From Escherichia coli DSM 30083 = JCM 1649 = ATCC 11775 (GTDB lineage: Bacteria; Pseudomonadota; Gammaproteobacteria; Enterobacterales; Enterobacteriaceae): a stretch of 64,000 bases of DNA. The translations under genes and the position numbers were made by a program. The DNA lies in assembly GCF_003697165.2 (NCBI RefSeq), contig NZ_CP033092.2:2790001-2854000 (forward strand). Reading direction: 5' to 3'. Of this stretch, positions 29,113 through 38,554 are shown one piece after another. Under the pieces are notes generated by a model. It was given only the letters and a program-made list of their open reading frames with translations. It was not told the DNA's origin and made no database searches. Position 1 is the stretch's first letter, and every line of letters starts with the position of its first letter.

Positions 29113-29481
29113 TCACTCACGACACATAAATAACATCTTTGTGGTGGTTTGATTGATTTTTCCACTCCGCTTACCATCCACACCAAAATAACGATCATCA
29201 CGACATAATTTTTCTTTAACATCGCAAAATACACCGTTAGAGAATGTAAATTCGCTGGGATCGTAGCCTTGTAATGATTGTAAGTTTTCAGCGGCTTTTT
29301 CGCCGAGATATTTCCTTGTTAACTCTGGGGAAATGCCATCTGAACTCACACAAATATACGGGTCGCAAACAACGCCACACGCAGGAGATTGAAGCCCGCC
29401 AGCGTCATTTCCAGACGCCATTGATGAGAACATCATCCCCACACCTGACAATCCGATATAAAAAATACGCATCATATTCAT
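29113..29481 (-). CDS. ycgJ: Predicted secreted protein YcgJ
   Basis: This 122-residue precursor of unknown function has an N-terminal signal peptide (MNMMRIFYIGLSGVGMMFSSMASG). Six cysteines in the mature part (ACGVVCDPYIC, FCDVKEKLCRD, MLFMCRE) suggest disulfide bonds in the periplasm. It matches the K-12 protein in length. It is convergent with pliG. No partner is evident. Confidence 0.88.
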   Translation of the reverse strand: MNMMRIFYIGLSGVGMMFSSMASGNDAGGLQSPACGVVCDPYICVSSDGISPELTRKYLGEKAAENLQSLQGYDPSEFTFSNGVFCDVKEKLCRDDRYFGVDGKRSGKINQTTTKMLFMCRE

Positions 29482-29633
29482 AGCACATCCTGATAATCCA
29501 ACCGTACAACACTTATGCTCATTTCATCATCAATCCGTAATCAAAACCGCTGACCTGGACGAGTTACGATGACCTGACAGAAGTATCAGACGTCTTCTGC
29601 GGTTTCTATGATAGAGCAATTCTGTGGCGGATA

Positions 29634-29861
29634 TTAAGATAACGGGTATCTGTTCTTTAATGATGCTGCAAAAAATGGAAAGTTAAGAAAGCCTGGCGTG
29701 GTGAAAAAATACACTCGCCTCAACACTGGATATTTAAACAGGTCTGAAGATGCTGTCACGATTAGGGTGCGGAAAAAGGAAGCGTAAATAAGAACAATCA
29801 AAAGTACGACGGCAATGGGTTGATTGACAAGGGTATTTTTTAAGCTATGAATCAGCGCCAT
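29634..29861 (-). CDS. Doubtful small hydrophobic ORF
   Basis: This 75-codon frame has one strong hydrophobic segment (PIAVVLLIVLIYASFF) and a basic tail. I do not recognise it. It sits in the 519-base gap between ycgJ and minC, has no clear ribosome site, and may be chance or a relic. The rest of the gap holds the minC promoter region and no other gene that I can support. Confidence 0.25.
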   Translation of the reverse strand: MALIHSLKNTLVNQPIAVVLLIVLIYASFFRTLIVTASSDLFKYPVLRRVYFFTTPGFLNFPFFAASLKNRYPLS

Positions 29862-30000
29862 TTATCACAGAATAGACTTTTACTCTGAATAAATGGGAGG
29901 GTGACTTGCCTCAATATAATCCAGACTATAACATGCCTTATAGTCTTCGGAACATCATCGCGCGCTGGCGATGATTAATAGCTAATTGAGTAAGGCCAGG

Positions 30001-30696
30001 ATGTCAAACACGCCAATCGAGCTTAAAGGCAGTAGCTTCACTTTATCTGTGGTTCATCTGCATGAGGCAGAACCTAAGGTTATCCATCAGGCGCTGGAAG
30101 ACAAAATCGCTCAGGCCCCCGCATTTTTAAAACATGCCCCCGTTGTACTCAACGTCAGTGCACTGGAAGACCCGGTAAACTGGTCAGCGATGCATAAGGC
30201 GGTTTCGGCAACTGGTTTGCGGGTTATTGGCGTAAGTGGCTGCAAAGATGCGCAACTTAAAGCCGAAATTGAAAAGATGGGGCTGCCTATCCTGACGGAA
30301 GGAAAGGAAAAAGCGCCGCGTCCAGCTCCCGCACCGCAGGCTCCAGCGCAAAATACAACGCCGGTCACAAAAACGCGTTTAATTGATACCCCAGTGCGTT
30401 CCGGTCAGCGTATTTATGCTCCACAATGTGATCTGATTGTTACAAGCCACGTTAGCGCAGGGGCCGAATTGATTGCCGATGGTAACATTCATGTCTATGG
30501 CATGATGCGCGGTCGTGCGCTGGCAGGGGCAAGTGGTGACCGGGAAACGCAAATATTTTGTACGAACCTGATGGCGGAACTGGTGTCCATCGCAGGTGAA
30601 TACTGGCTGAGTGATCAAATCCCAGCAGAATTTTATGGCAAAGCGGCACGACTGCAGTTAGTCGAAAACGCTTTGACCGTTCAACCGTTAAATTGA
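30001..30696 (+). CDS. minC: Septum site-determining protein MinC
   Basis: MinC blocks FtsZ ring formation away from midcell. The 231-residue protein has an N-terminal FtsZ-inhibiting domain (about 1-105), a flexible Pro/Ala-rich linker (APRPAPAPQAPAQNTT), and a C-terminal beta-helix. The beta-helix, with RSGQRIYAPQCDLIV and GRALAGASGD, dimerises and binds MinD. I chose the ATG at 30001 (MSNTPIELKG); an in-frame ATG at 29986 is less likely. First gene of the minCDE operon. Confidence 0.97.
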   Translation: MSNTPIELKGSSFTLSVVHLHEAEPKVIHQALEDKIAQAPAFLKHAPVVLNVSALEDPVNWSAMHKAVSATGLRVIGVSGCKDAQLKAEIEKMGLPILTEGKEKAPRPAPAPQAPAQNTTPVTKTRLIDTPVRSGQRIYAPQCDLIVTSHVSAGAELIADGNIHVYGMMRGRALAGASGDRETQIFCTNLMAELVSIAGEYWLSDQIPAEFYGKAARLQLVENALTVQPLN

Positions 30697-30719
30697 TCCC
30701 TTTTTAACAAGGAATTTCT

Positions 30720-31532
30720 ATGGCACGCATTATTGTTGTTACTTCGGGCAAAGGAGGTGTTGGTAAGACAACCTCCAGCGCGGCCATCGCCACTGGTTTG
30801 GCCCAGAAGGGAAAGAAAACTGTCGTGATAGATTTTGATATCGGCCTGCGTAATCTCGACCTGATTATGGGTTGTGAACGCCGGGTCGTTTACGATTTCG
30901 TCAACGTCATTCAGGGCGATGCAACGCTAAACCAGGCGTTAATTAAAGATAAACGTACTGAAAATCTCTATATTCTTCCGGCATCGCAAACTCGCGATAA
31001 AGATGCCCTCACCCGTGAAGGGGTCGCCAAAGTTCTTGATGATCTGAAAGCGATGGATTTTGAATTTATCGTTTGTGACTCCCCGGCAGGGATTGAAACC
31101 GGTGCGTTAATGGCACTCTATTTTGCAGACGAAGCCATTATTACCACCAATCCGGAAGTCTCCTCAGTACGCGACTCTGACCGTATTTTAGGCATTCTGG
31201 CGTCGAAATCACGCCGCGCAGAAAATGGCGAAGAGCCGATTAAAGAGCACCTGCTGTTAACGCGCTATAACCCAGGCCGCGTAAGCAGAGGTGACATGCT
31301 GAGCATGGAAGATGTGCTGGAGATCCTGCGCATCAAACTCGTCGGCGTGATCCCAGAGGATCAATCAGTATTGCGCGCCTCTAACCAGGGTGAACCGGTC
31401 ATTCTCGACATTAACGCCGATGCGGGTAAAGCCTACGCAGATACCGTAGAACGTCTGTTGGGAGAAGAACGTCCTTTCCGCTTCATTGAAGAAGAGAAGA
31501 AAGGCTTCCTCAAACGCTTGTTCGGAGGATAA
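30720..31532 (+). CDS. minD: Septum site-determining ATPase MinD
   Basis: MinD is a ParA/MinD-type ATPase that binds the inner membrane when ATP-loaded, recruits MinC, and is released by MinE, producing pole-to-pole oscillation. The 270-residue protein has the deviant Walker A SGKGGVGKTT near residues 9-18. FIVCDSPAGIE contains the Walker B Asp. The C-terminal amphipathic membrane-targeting helix is KKGFLKRLFGG. It lies 23 bases after minC and 3 bases before minE. Confidence 0.98.
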   Translation: MARIIVVTSGKGGVGKTTSSAAIATGLAQKGKKTVVIDFDIGLRNLDLIMGCERRVVYDFVNVIQGDATLNQALIKDKRTENLYILPASQTRDKDALTREGVAKVLDDLKAMDFEFIVCDSPAGIETGALMALYFADEAIITTNPEVSSVRDSDRILGILASKSRRAENGEEPIKEHLLLTRYNPGRVSRGDMLSMEDVLEILRIKLVGVIPEDQSVLRASNQGEPVILDINADAGKAYADTVERLLGEERPFRFIEEEKKGFLKRLFGG

Positions 31533-31535
31533 GTT

Positions 31536-31802
31536 ATGGCATTACTCGATTTCTTTCTCTCGCGGAAGAAAAACACAGCCAACATTGCAAAAGAACGGTT
31601 GCAGATTATTGTTGCTGAACGCCGTCGCAGCGATGCAGAACCGCATTATCTGCCGCAGTTGCGTAAAGATATTCTTGAGGTCATTTGTAAATATGTACAA
31701 ATTGATCCTGAGATGGTAACCGTACAGCTTGAGCAAAAAGATGGCGATATTTCTATTCTTGAGCTGAACGTGACCTTACCGGAAGCAGAAGAGCTGAAAT
31801 AA
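31536..31802 (+). CDS. minE: Cell division topological specificity factor MinE
   Basis: MinE stimulates MinD ATP hydrolysis and confines MinCD to the poles. The 88-residue protein has the N-terminal membrane/MinD-binding part ([22 protein letters not shown]) and a C-terminal dimerisation domain. It is the last gene of minCDE, followed by a strong terminator at 31829-31859. Confidence 0.97.
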
Positions 31803-31828
31803 GCCCCCTGTAAAAGCGCATTTATCTT

Positions 31829-31859
31829 CAAGGCAGAGTCATCTCTGCCTTGAGTTTTT
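31829..31859 (+). terminator. minCDE terminator
   Basis: CAAGGCAGAG (31829-31838) and CTCTGCCTTG (31843-31852) form a perfect 10-bp stem with a TCAT loop, followed by AGTTTTT. Confidence 0.9.
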
Positions 31860-32016
31860 CATCCCTCTCATCCACGTTGTGGTAAAGCGGCGAGTATTCT
31901 TGCTGATACTATTCATTGCTATTTCCCCCTCCCCCTTTACACCTTAAGGCTGTTCCCACGCACAGAACAAAATGTTTACGCCTGGTTGAGTAAATAACCT
32001 TATTGTTAGCGTGGAT

Positions 32017-32104
32017 ATCCTGGGAGATGATAACCCCGCAATTTCATTATTCATTGTTCTCCCATAGGATGAGGTTTCCCGCCGTAACTGACGGGCTTTT
32101 TTTT
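32017..32104 (+). ncRNA. Candidate structured RNA with terminator-like end
   Basis: Between minE and an autotransporter scrap, ATCCTGGGAGA (32017-32027) can pair with TCTCCCATAGGAT (32058-32070), leaving only a two-base bulge. Eight bases later CCCG...CGGG (32078-32095) is followed by C and eight T residues (32097-32104), like a Rho-independent terminator. No coding frame explains this. I do not recognise it as a named sRNA. It could be an sRNA or merely the terminator of a decayed transcript. Confidence 0.3.
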
Positions 32105-32174
32105 GCCCCAGAATTTTCCCTTTTAGCACCCGGTAAACAAAAACAGCGCCGAAACGCAGTTTAATCGTTGATGG

Positions 32175-32501
32175 TCAGAACGACCAGTTCACACCGACCA
32201 CCGCATTCCACGGGGACTCCACACCGGCACCACGGCTATACCCCACCCCGAGATGCCCGCTTAACGTACTGCTGAATGAGGCTTTAATACCTGCCTGGTA
32301 TATTCCACGTCTACCCGACAAATCATTGATAAAATTACCGTCACTATTCACTTTCACTCGATTATCATCGACAAATTCTTTGCGCACAGCCGCCTTCAGC
32401 CAGGGTTCAATTTCCATACCGTTCCCCAGACGCATGTTGTAACTCAGCGTTGCGCCCAGTTCACGATATATACTGCGGGTATCGACTGATTTCGATTCCA
32501 T
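32175..32501 (-). pseudogene. C-terminal autotransporter barrel fragment
   Basis: The 108-codon frame matches only the end of an autotransporter beta-barrel (RELGATLSYNMRLGNGMEIEPWLKA, GHLGVGYSRGAG, and a terminal Phe in VVGVNWSF). The passenger and most of the barrel are missing, there is no signal peptide, and no sensible upstream continuation is seen. It is a relic of a larger adhesin gene. Confidence 0.75.
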
Positions 32502-33093
32502 GCATTGGATAAATGATAGTAGCGTCTAAGTGACCTTAGCTCTGCTGCAACATCAGCCCGCAGGAACCAGACCAGGGGATTCATCCTGAAGAGACAGCGC
32601 AAATGTATTGTGTTCACCGCTCATCAAAGACATCATGATGAAATGATGATATCCCGTATAAGAAAGAGGTATTTTTTAAACGCAGTGCGCTGAAGTGTTG
32701 TTGGATAAAAAATCACTCTTTTCTGATAATACTGTCGTACGCTTATTTTTCGACAATGAGGCCGTCCACAAAATAAAATGACTAATGTAATCGTTGCTAA
32801 TGAATATCTTCTGCTCACATAACAATCACACAATAATATTGATAAATCAGATTATCTTACCTTTACAACATTGCGTTAACAGTCAATGACACTTCTTGAA
32901 TAAAAATATTGTCAATCAATGAGTTATTTCTCATTTGAGATTATTCTCATTCCCGTAAAAAACATAATTCCTATCATCACAGTCACGCTCATTTTGAATT
33001 ATCTGAATAATAGCGAGCGTTCTTTAGTTAAGCAGATCTTAATTGAAGACGAAATTATTGTGTGTGCAACTTACTTAATACCGGACAACTAAG
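32502..33093. other. AT-rich gap before ymgG
   Basis: There is no supportable gene in these 592 bases. A short minus-strand frame at 32633-32833 lacks any recognisable feature. The right half is strongly AT-rich and should include the ymgG-ymgD promoter. Confidence 0.4.
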
Positions 33094-33438
33094 TTGAAGA
33101 AAAAAATACTTGCCTTCGGGCTTATCTCAGCATTGTTCTGCTCCACGCCAGCGATGGCGGATATGAATCGCACCACGAAAGGTGCATTGCTAGGCGCAGG
33201 CGTTGGTTTACTTACTGGCAATGGTGTTAATGGCGTACTGAAAGGTGCAGCTGTTGGCGCTGGTGTTGGTGCAGTAACAGAAAAAGGCCGCGACGGTAAA
33301 AATGCGCGTAAAGGTGCAAAAGTGGGTGCCGCCGTTGGTGCTGTCACTGGCGTTCTGACCGGCAATGGCCTCGAAGGGGCGATTAAAGGTGCCGTGATTG
33401 GCGGTACGGGTGGTGCAATTCTGGGTAAAATGAAATAA
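33094..33438 (+). CDS. ymgG: Glycine-zipper protein YmgG
   Basis: This 114-residue secreted or envelope protein of unknown function starts with TTG at 33094. The signal peptide ends near AMA (residue 22). The mature part is two rounds of Gly-zipper sequence ([18 protein letters not shown], then [18 protein letters not shown]), like YMGG/Rick_17kDa family lipoprotein-type zippers that insert in membranes. ymgD follows after 9 bases, probably in one operon. Confidence 0.9.
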
Positions 33439-33447
33439 GGAATGATG

Positions 33448-33777
33448 ATGAAAAAATTTGCTTTACTGGCGGGTCTGTTTGTTTTCGCACCAATGACCTG
33501 GGCGCAGGACTACAATATTAAGAACGGTTTGCCATCAGAAACCTATATTACTTGCGCAGAAGCCAACGAAATGGCAAAAACTGACAGCGCACAGGTTGCA
33601 GAAATTGTTGCGGTAATGGGTAATGCCAGCGTTGCCAGCCGTGATTTAAAAATTGAGCAATCTCCGGAACTGAGCGCCAAAGTGGTAGAAAAACTGAATC
33701 AGGTTTGCGCTAAAGATCCGCAAATGCTGTTGATCACGGCAATTGATGACACCATGCGTGCTATCGGCAAAAAATAA
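33448..33777 (+). CDS. ymgD: HdeA-like periplasmic protein YmgD
   Basis: This 109-residue precursor has a signal peptide ending near TWAQ. The mature protein is small and helical, with two cysteines (YITCAEANEMA and LNQVCAKDP) that probably form a disulfide; the fold is known to resemble HdeA. The function is not settled. I chose the start at 33448 (MKKFALLAG); two ATG codons just upstream are alternatives. It is paired with ymgG. Confidence 0.9.
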   Translation: MKKFALLAGLFVFAPMTWAQDYNIKNGLPSETYITCAEANEMAKTDSAQVAEIVAVMGNASVASRDLKIEQSPELSAKVVEKLNQVCAKDPQMLLITAIDDTMRAIGKK

Positions 33778-33790
33778 TATTTCATATGTT

Positions 33791-33820
33791 ACCGCGTCGA
33801 TGAATTCGACGCGGTTTTTT
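33791..33820 (+). terminator. ymgGD terminator
   Basis: CCGCGTCGA and TCGACGCGG (inside 33791-33814) form a 9-bp GC-rich stem followed by six T residues. Confidence 0.88.
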
Positions 33821-33834
33821 AGCTAATGGCGGGA

Positions 33835-35354
33835 TCAGAACTTATATTTCAGGCCCACCATCATTGCGTTGTCATTGTAGCCATTATCACCCAGCTGCAC
33901 GCCCACATTACCCCAGACGCTGGCCGCAGGATTCAGATTGCCATTTACGCCATGTTTAATTTCCCCCAGATTACGCGCCCCGGCTTGTTCAACTTTCACA
34001 CCGTTTATTGAGACAGCAAAATCTTTACTGTTATGGATCCCGTTCATTTCAACAAAAGGTTCAAAGTCGTCACCGTGCGGACCGCTGTTTTTCTCCTGAG
34101 TACGAATAAAGGTGTGGAAACCAAGTCGGGTCTGGATATTGTTATTTGCGTCATTCTCAATACGTGAGCCATTGGCTTCCGTGTGCACATTATGATCGAC
34201 GCCCATCCAGATGGCCTGTGCCGAGGTCGTTCTCAACTGTCCGTTGCTGTCACGCCAGGCATTATGCCCGCCAATTTGACGTAGCCAAAATCGGCTTGAA
34301 CGCTCCTGTTCAGTTACAGGATCGATATAGCGCGTTTCATCTGCACGATCGTTCAGACGCATAACAAAAAGAGTGTTAGCGGCTGCCAGGTTGGCGACGT
34401 AACTGCCAGCTTCGGGTCGCAGGACGGGGGTAGGCGTTTCTGTTGATTCTGAAGTGACATTGGAAAAAAATAACTCTCTACCATTGTATATTTTTGCAAT
34501 GGGGGCTTTAGTGCCATTTGTTGTAATAGAACTTTTTTATATCAATGTTACCTTGTCGAATAGCAACTGCATAACTTCCATCAGCCACAGTTTCAAGTAC
34601 CACATAATCTAAATTAATATATGCTTTTTTCCCATTAGCATAAGCACCATAGCTATTAATACCATTAGTTGTTATGGAACCACCATTCATTTTTAAATCA
34701 GCACGGCTAATAACTTCGTAACTGTTAGAATCACAAACTTCATCATCTACAGCATCGACACATGTTCGAGACTCTCCAGGACTTGAACATGCAAGAACTC
34801 CTACTGCATTTTTCCCCATAGGTAACAATGTTCGTTTTATCTGTGGTTTCAAGACGGGTGTTATTTTCCACAGTCCCAGAATCATTAATCTGACTTAAAA
34901 GTCCCGCTGAATATGCCCCCTCGTCTCGACTGAATTATCACCATTCATAACGATGGTGCCACCAAATTCACTGACTACTGCGCTGGCTGTTATCCCTCCA
35001 TTTTCTTTGTCAGATACGCTTTCAGAGCGTCTTAATATTGCTATCGCTTATATATAATACTTTGTTTTGGCTATCAACAGAAATACCATAAGATCCATCA
35101 CCACTAGTCATCACACTGGCATTATGTATATATCCAGTTACACCGTCATCCACTTTCACAGCATGGCTTTCGTCTTAAGTGATTAGATACTCCCCATTAC
35201 TTGTAGAAGTATTATTTTTGATTTCAATCGGTGATTCTTCATCGGTTATATAGGAAATTATACTATAAATATCCAACAATTGCGTTACATATGCATTACC
35301 CACCGCCAGAGCAATAAGTCCTAAACTAAATCCGGGGAGTTTTTTCAGTTTCAT
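33835..35354 (-). pseudogene. ycgH: Decayed autotransporter (ycgH locus)
   Basis: The locus begins with a readable signal peptide on the minus strand at 35354 (MKLKKLPGFSLGLIALAVGNAY) that runs to a stop after about 60 codons. Broken passenger pieces follow, for example 34508-34885 with SRADLKMNGGSITTNGINSYGAYANG repeats. The last piece, 33835-34362, is a pertactin-like barrel end (FWLRQIGGHNAWRDSNGQL ... MMVGLKYKF). Several frame breaks separate these parts, and a large part of the passenger is missing. The K-12 ycgH locus at this place is also a pseudogene. Confidence 0.85.
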
Positions 35355-35751
35355 AGATTAACCATCCATTCATTGGATTAACAAACATTCCTGGTCAAAT
35401 AACCTATGAGTTCAGATTACCAAAACGGAAGGCAAAGATAAAAACAAAAGCACAAGAAATTTAAATAGATAAACAGCGACAATATTTAAATGATAAATAA
35501 GCCAGCATTATCATTTTTAGCTTATTTTCATGACATTGATCACTTTGGGGTAACTATTTTGTTTAACAAATAACTCTTCGACATCAAAATTATCAACAGT
35601 TGCCATGGAAATTATTTCACTGATATATAAAACAACTGTGATAACACCAGGGTTGACAACTATTTGTGCAATAATTCCTTTCCTTCAATGATCCAGGGGT
35701 TCACTGCCAGCAACCCATTCAGCCGCATACTGGCAGTGAGAAACTGAAAGA
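35355..35751. other. AT-rich gap between autotransporter relic and ymgF
   Basis: No gene is seen. A perfect 10-bp inverted repeat, TCACTGCCAG (35701-35710) with CTGGCAGTGA (35730-35739), lies just after the ymgF stop. It may act as a transcript end for ymgF, although no T-run follows. Confidence 0.4.
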
Positions 35752-35970
35752 TTAGTGCTGATCCCTGTGGCTGACGAGTCTTTCCCTTAATCGATTAACC
35801 AGATTGATCGCCAGCCAAACCAGGGCATTAAGCAAATTTATCGTCACAAGCACTTCTCCCAGCCCGGTGCTGGGTTTTGCAATAAGGATGACCAGGAGAG
35901 TGATCAGCATAAATGCAATGGAAAAGATGATATAGAGAGTGAAATAATCCAGATTATTACTATTGTTCAT
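35752..35970 (-). CDS. ymgF: Small inner-membrane protein YmgF
   Basis: This 72-residue protein has two hydrophobic helices (TLYIIFSIAFMLITLLVILIA and LVTINLLNALVWLAINLV). YmgF is known from K-12 to interact with divisome proteins and to localise to the septum. The start at 35970 (MNNSNNLDYF) matches K-12; a frame starting at 36006 adds twelve residues without a ribosome site. Confidence 0.88.
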   Translation of the reverse strand: MNNSNNLDYFTLYIIFSIAFMLITLLVILIAKPSTGLGEVLVTINLLNALVWLAINLVNRLRERLVSHRDQH

Positions 35971-36101
35971 GCTACTAATGGCAATCCAGTCAAAACTTTC
36001 ACACAATTATAGCAAACAAAAGAATGAACAATAGTAACAAGAGGCAACGAGCTAATTAGCTGTCTATAATTACACCGCACCATGGCCTTGCTGATCAATT
36101 T

Positions 36102-36998
36102 TCACTCAACCACAATCTTCACCTTCGGTTTAGAAAGGATAATCTTGACCAGGTCGATGTATGTAACAGGTTTATAGAAATAATAACCCTGCTGAAATGT
36201 GATATTATTTTGGTTCAGATAGTCAAATTGTTCTTTCGTTTCGACATCTTCAGCGACGATACTGATCGAAAGTTTACGCGCCAGATCCAATACACAATCC
36301 AGAATTCGGGTTGATGCTGGGTCTGCGTTGACGCGGCCAACGAAACTATGATCAATTTTGATATAATCAATATGCAAGTCATGCAGATAAGAAAGCCCTG
36401 AGTAACCAGTACCGAAATCATCCAGCGCGATGACAAAACCATTTTCATGCAGAATGTTCAACCGCTGAACCAGACTTTCATCAACATTTAATGGCTCACG
36501 CTCGGTGACTTCCAGAACAAGGTTTAAATCGCGGCGGGTAAAACTGTCACGGTAATTTAAGCACTCGTCGACAAACGTCGGCGAAATAATATGCGAGGCG
36601 CTAAAATTAATCCCAATATGAAAACCTTCCGGCAGTTTACTCGCGATAGCGTTCATCTGTCTGGCAACCTGATTCATCAGGCTTTGCGTAAGCGGAACGA
36701 TTAATCCGCATTTTTCAGCAAGTGGAATAAATGCCGCGGGTGATATATATCCACCGTGAGGTTGTTTCCAGCGGGCTAACACCTCAACTCCCCGCAATGT
36801 CCCTTCCCGACCATTTACCACAGGTTGGTAAAAAGGGACGATCTCCCCATTATTTATAGCCCGTCGCAGGATCTCTTCAGGCGTTGCGCTTTTATTGAAA
36901 TACCTATCAAGCAGGAAGGCAGCGGCGCAGGCGATTAACAGAATAAATATCAAAATCCCAAAGCCTTTATCGATAAGTCTGTAGAAGCTAAAGAGACG
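36102..36998 (-). pseudogene. pdeG: Truncated c-di-GMP phosphodiesterase PdeG (YcgG)
   Basis: Intact PdeG is a 507-residue membrane protein with a periplasmic CSS sensory domain and an EAL phosphodiesterase domain. Here homology starts abruptly at RLFSFYRLIDKGFG (about 36998) in the last membrane helix. The N-terminal signal helix and CSS domain are gone, and an in-frame TAG lies about 20 bases upstream. The EAL part is complete (GVEVLARWKQ, LALDDFGTGYSGL-like IALDDFGTG, KIDHSFV). One motif reads AEDVETK where the usual form is AEGVET. A start at TTG 36953 could give a 283-residue anchored EAL protein. Confidence 0.8.
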
Positions 36999-37292
36999 TT
37001 CATTCGCTCGCGCTGGGGTCTACAGAGAGCATGGTAGAGAGCATCACAAATATCCACGCCGAAGATAAAATTTTCTCCAACTTCATCTAGCCTATTAATT
37101 TTTTAGCACAATGTAGGCAGAATTAAACAAATTAGGCGGGATATCAGGCGTCAAGAATGGAAAACGAGCGCTCTCCATTCCTGTTTGCCCTCTGATATTG
37201 CGGATATATTAAGAAAGCATAACGCCTGAAATGCTCACTTTGCATCAGCATAGTGATACAGCTGATGTTTATTCAAAAACCTTACTCAAGTT
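36999..37292. other. Deletion junction and spacer upstream of the pdeG relic
   Basis: About 290 bases contain no gene. The sequence next to 36998 does not continue PdeG and probably marks the deletion end point. The remainder is AT-rich and forms the 3' flank of ymgC. Confidence 0.4.
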
Positions 37293-37541
37293 TTAAGAGA
37301 GCACAGATTCCCTGTCATTAATAATGATATCCGTTAGTGTAGTCTTATGCATTTCAATGTACTGCAAGATTTGCAGATAGAGATCAGAAAGAATAACACT
37401 GGTCTCATCTTTTAAACGCAAGCGTAAAGCCTGAGCAATAATATGACTATCAACATATCCATGTGTCATGAACACCTCCCTCTCGAGATTTTTAAACAAA
37501 GCACATTGAAAAATAAATCTCTCTGGGATTGAATTATTCAT
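37293..37541 (-). CDS. ymgC: YmgC, small protein of the BluR regulon
   Basis: This 82-residue protein is of unknown molecular function. It shares with ymgA, ariR and ycgZ a small, helical, charged character (FKNLEREVFMTHGYVDSHIIAQALRLRLKDE). The start at 37541 (MNNSIPERF) matches K-12. It is the last of the ycgZ-ymgA-ariR-ymgC set, which is known to be derepressed by blue light at low temperature through BluR/BluF and to feed into Rcs control of colanic acid and biofilm. Confidence 0.88.
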   Translation of the reverse strand: MNNSIPERFIFQCALFKNLEREVFMTHGYVDSHIIAQALRLRLKDETSVILSDLYLQILQYIEMHKTTLTDIIINDRESVLS

Positions 37542-37653
37542 GTCAGCCTCGCAGGAATAGTGATCCAATAAAATTATGCTGTGTATAGTCTAAAGCGACA
37601 GACAAAAATAAGATGAATGAGTTTTCTATAAACTTATACTTTATAATTAAAAG

Positions 37654-37920
37654 TTACATATCATCAGCTGTGTATCGCAACACGATTTCCAGTGTTTTTC
37701 TAATCACATCAGCTTTGAGAATATCACTTGTTGTTTCCAGGGAGTGTATCAGACTTAAGATAATATTTTTATTATTAACATTATCGCCTGAAAGCATTAA
37801 ATTGGTCACAGCCTGCCCTAACACAGCAGACTCTTCTTCTAACAAATTACCTGAACTACGAAAGTAACTTGATAACGCTTTATCAGATATTGCATTATGA
37901 ATAGTAGTATCTTCAAGCAT
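37654..37920 (-). CDS. ariR: AriR (YmgB), regulator of acid resistance influenced by indole
   Basis: This 88-residue helical dimer relates to the Hha/HNS-interacting fold by structure. It is known to affect biofilm formation, acid resistance and RcsB signalling. [20 protein letters not shown] and [18 protein letters not shown] are recognisable from K-12 and nearly identical. It lies 28 bases downstream of ymgA, in the BluR-controlled operon. Confidence 0.93.
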
Positions 37921-37948
37921 GGTAACCTCTCATCTTACTTATGAAATT

Positions 37949-38221
37949 TTAATGTATTCTGTTTATTTTCTTACCAGTGAACATACTTTTATTGTCAGCT
38001 ATCGCTGTTCTTCGGTTTGGCCCTCCTGTATCACTGTTGCTAAAATCACGAATTATGCTGTCAATTAAATCTCGTCGGAAAGTATTTTCCTCAGCCGATT
38101 TCATTACGAGTAATTGCTTAATAAGAGTCTGCAACGAAAAATTTATCTTCATGCGCAGTATCTGGAGCACCGCCTGGCCAGTAATTTCATATTTTATACT
38201 TTCATTATCAGATGTCTTCAT
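37949..38221 (-). CDS. ymgA: YmgA, Rcs-linked connector protein
   Basis: This 90-residue protein contains a helical domain (GQAVLQILRMKINFSLQTLI) like AriR, and a basic tail (NDKKI-type NKSMFTGKKINRIH). It is known to act with YcgZ and AriR through the RcsC/D/B phosphorelay. It lies 42 bases after ycgZ on the same strand. Confidence 0.92.
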   Translation of the reverse strand: MKTSDNESIKYEITGQAVLQILRMKINFSLQTLIKQLLVMKSAEENTFRRDLIDSIIRDFSNSDTGGPNRRTAIADNKSMFTGKKINRIH

Positions 38222-38263
38222 AACGACTTCATAGCTAACCTGTTAAATAATCAGGCTGTTGCA

Positions 38264-38500
38264 TTATTCAAAAAGCAACCCAATTAGTGCATTATAATGT
38301 TTCTGTTCCTCTTCCCCTGTCGCTTGTTCCAGCCGGCAAAGAAGTTTGGCACAAAGCGACTTTCGACTCAGATTACGTCCATCTTTCAAAATCTCAGTCA
38401 CAATTTCTCCGAGAGTTTCCTGCTGAGTAGGCAAGTTAGCTTTTGCAAAGTAACGAGTGATTGCTCCTGCAGAATCTGAAGTCACTGAATTTTGATGCAT
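38264..38500 (-). CDS. ycgZ: YcgZ, first gene of the BluR-repressed operon
   Basis: This 78-residue connector protein of the blue-light/biofilm regulon has NLPTQQETLGEIVTEILKDGRNLSRKSLCAKLL, resembling AriR/YmgA in its helical core. It is the promoter-proximal gene of ycgZ-ymgA-ariR-ymgC. A dyad with TTGTAC half-sites, probably the BluR operator, lies about 55 bases upstream. Confidence 0.92.
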   Translation of the reverse strand: MHQNSVTSDSAGAITRYFAKANLPTQQETLGEIVTEILKDGRNLSRKSLCAKLLCRLEQATGEEEQKHYNALIGLLFE

Positions 38501-38554
38501 GCTACGCCTCTGTTAAAAATGTTAATCAATGTTAAGTGAGGTAACAATAGCAAA

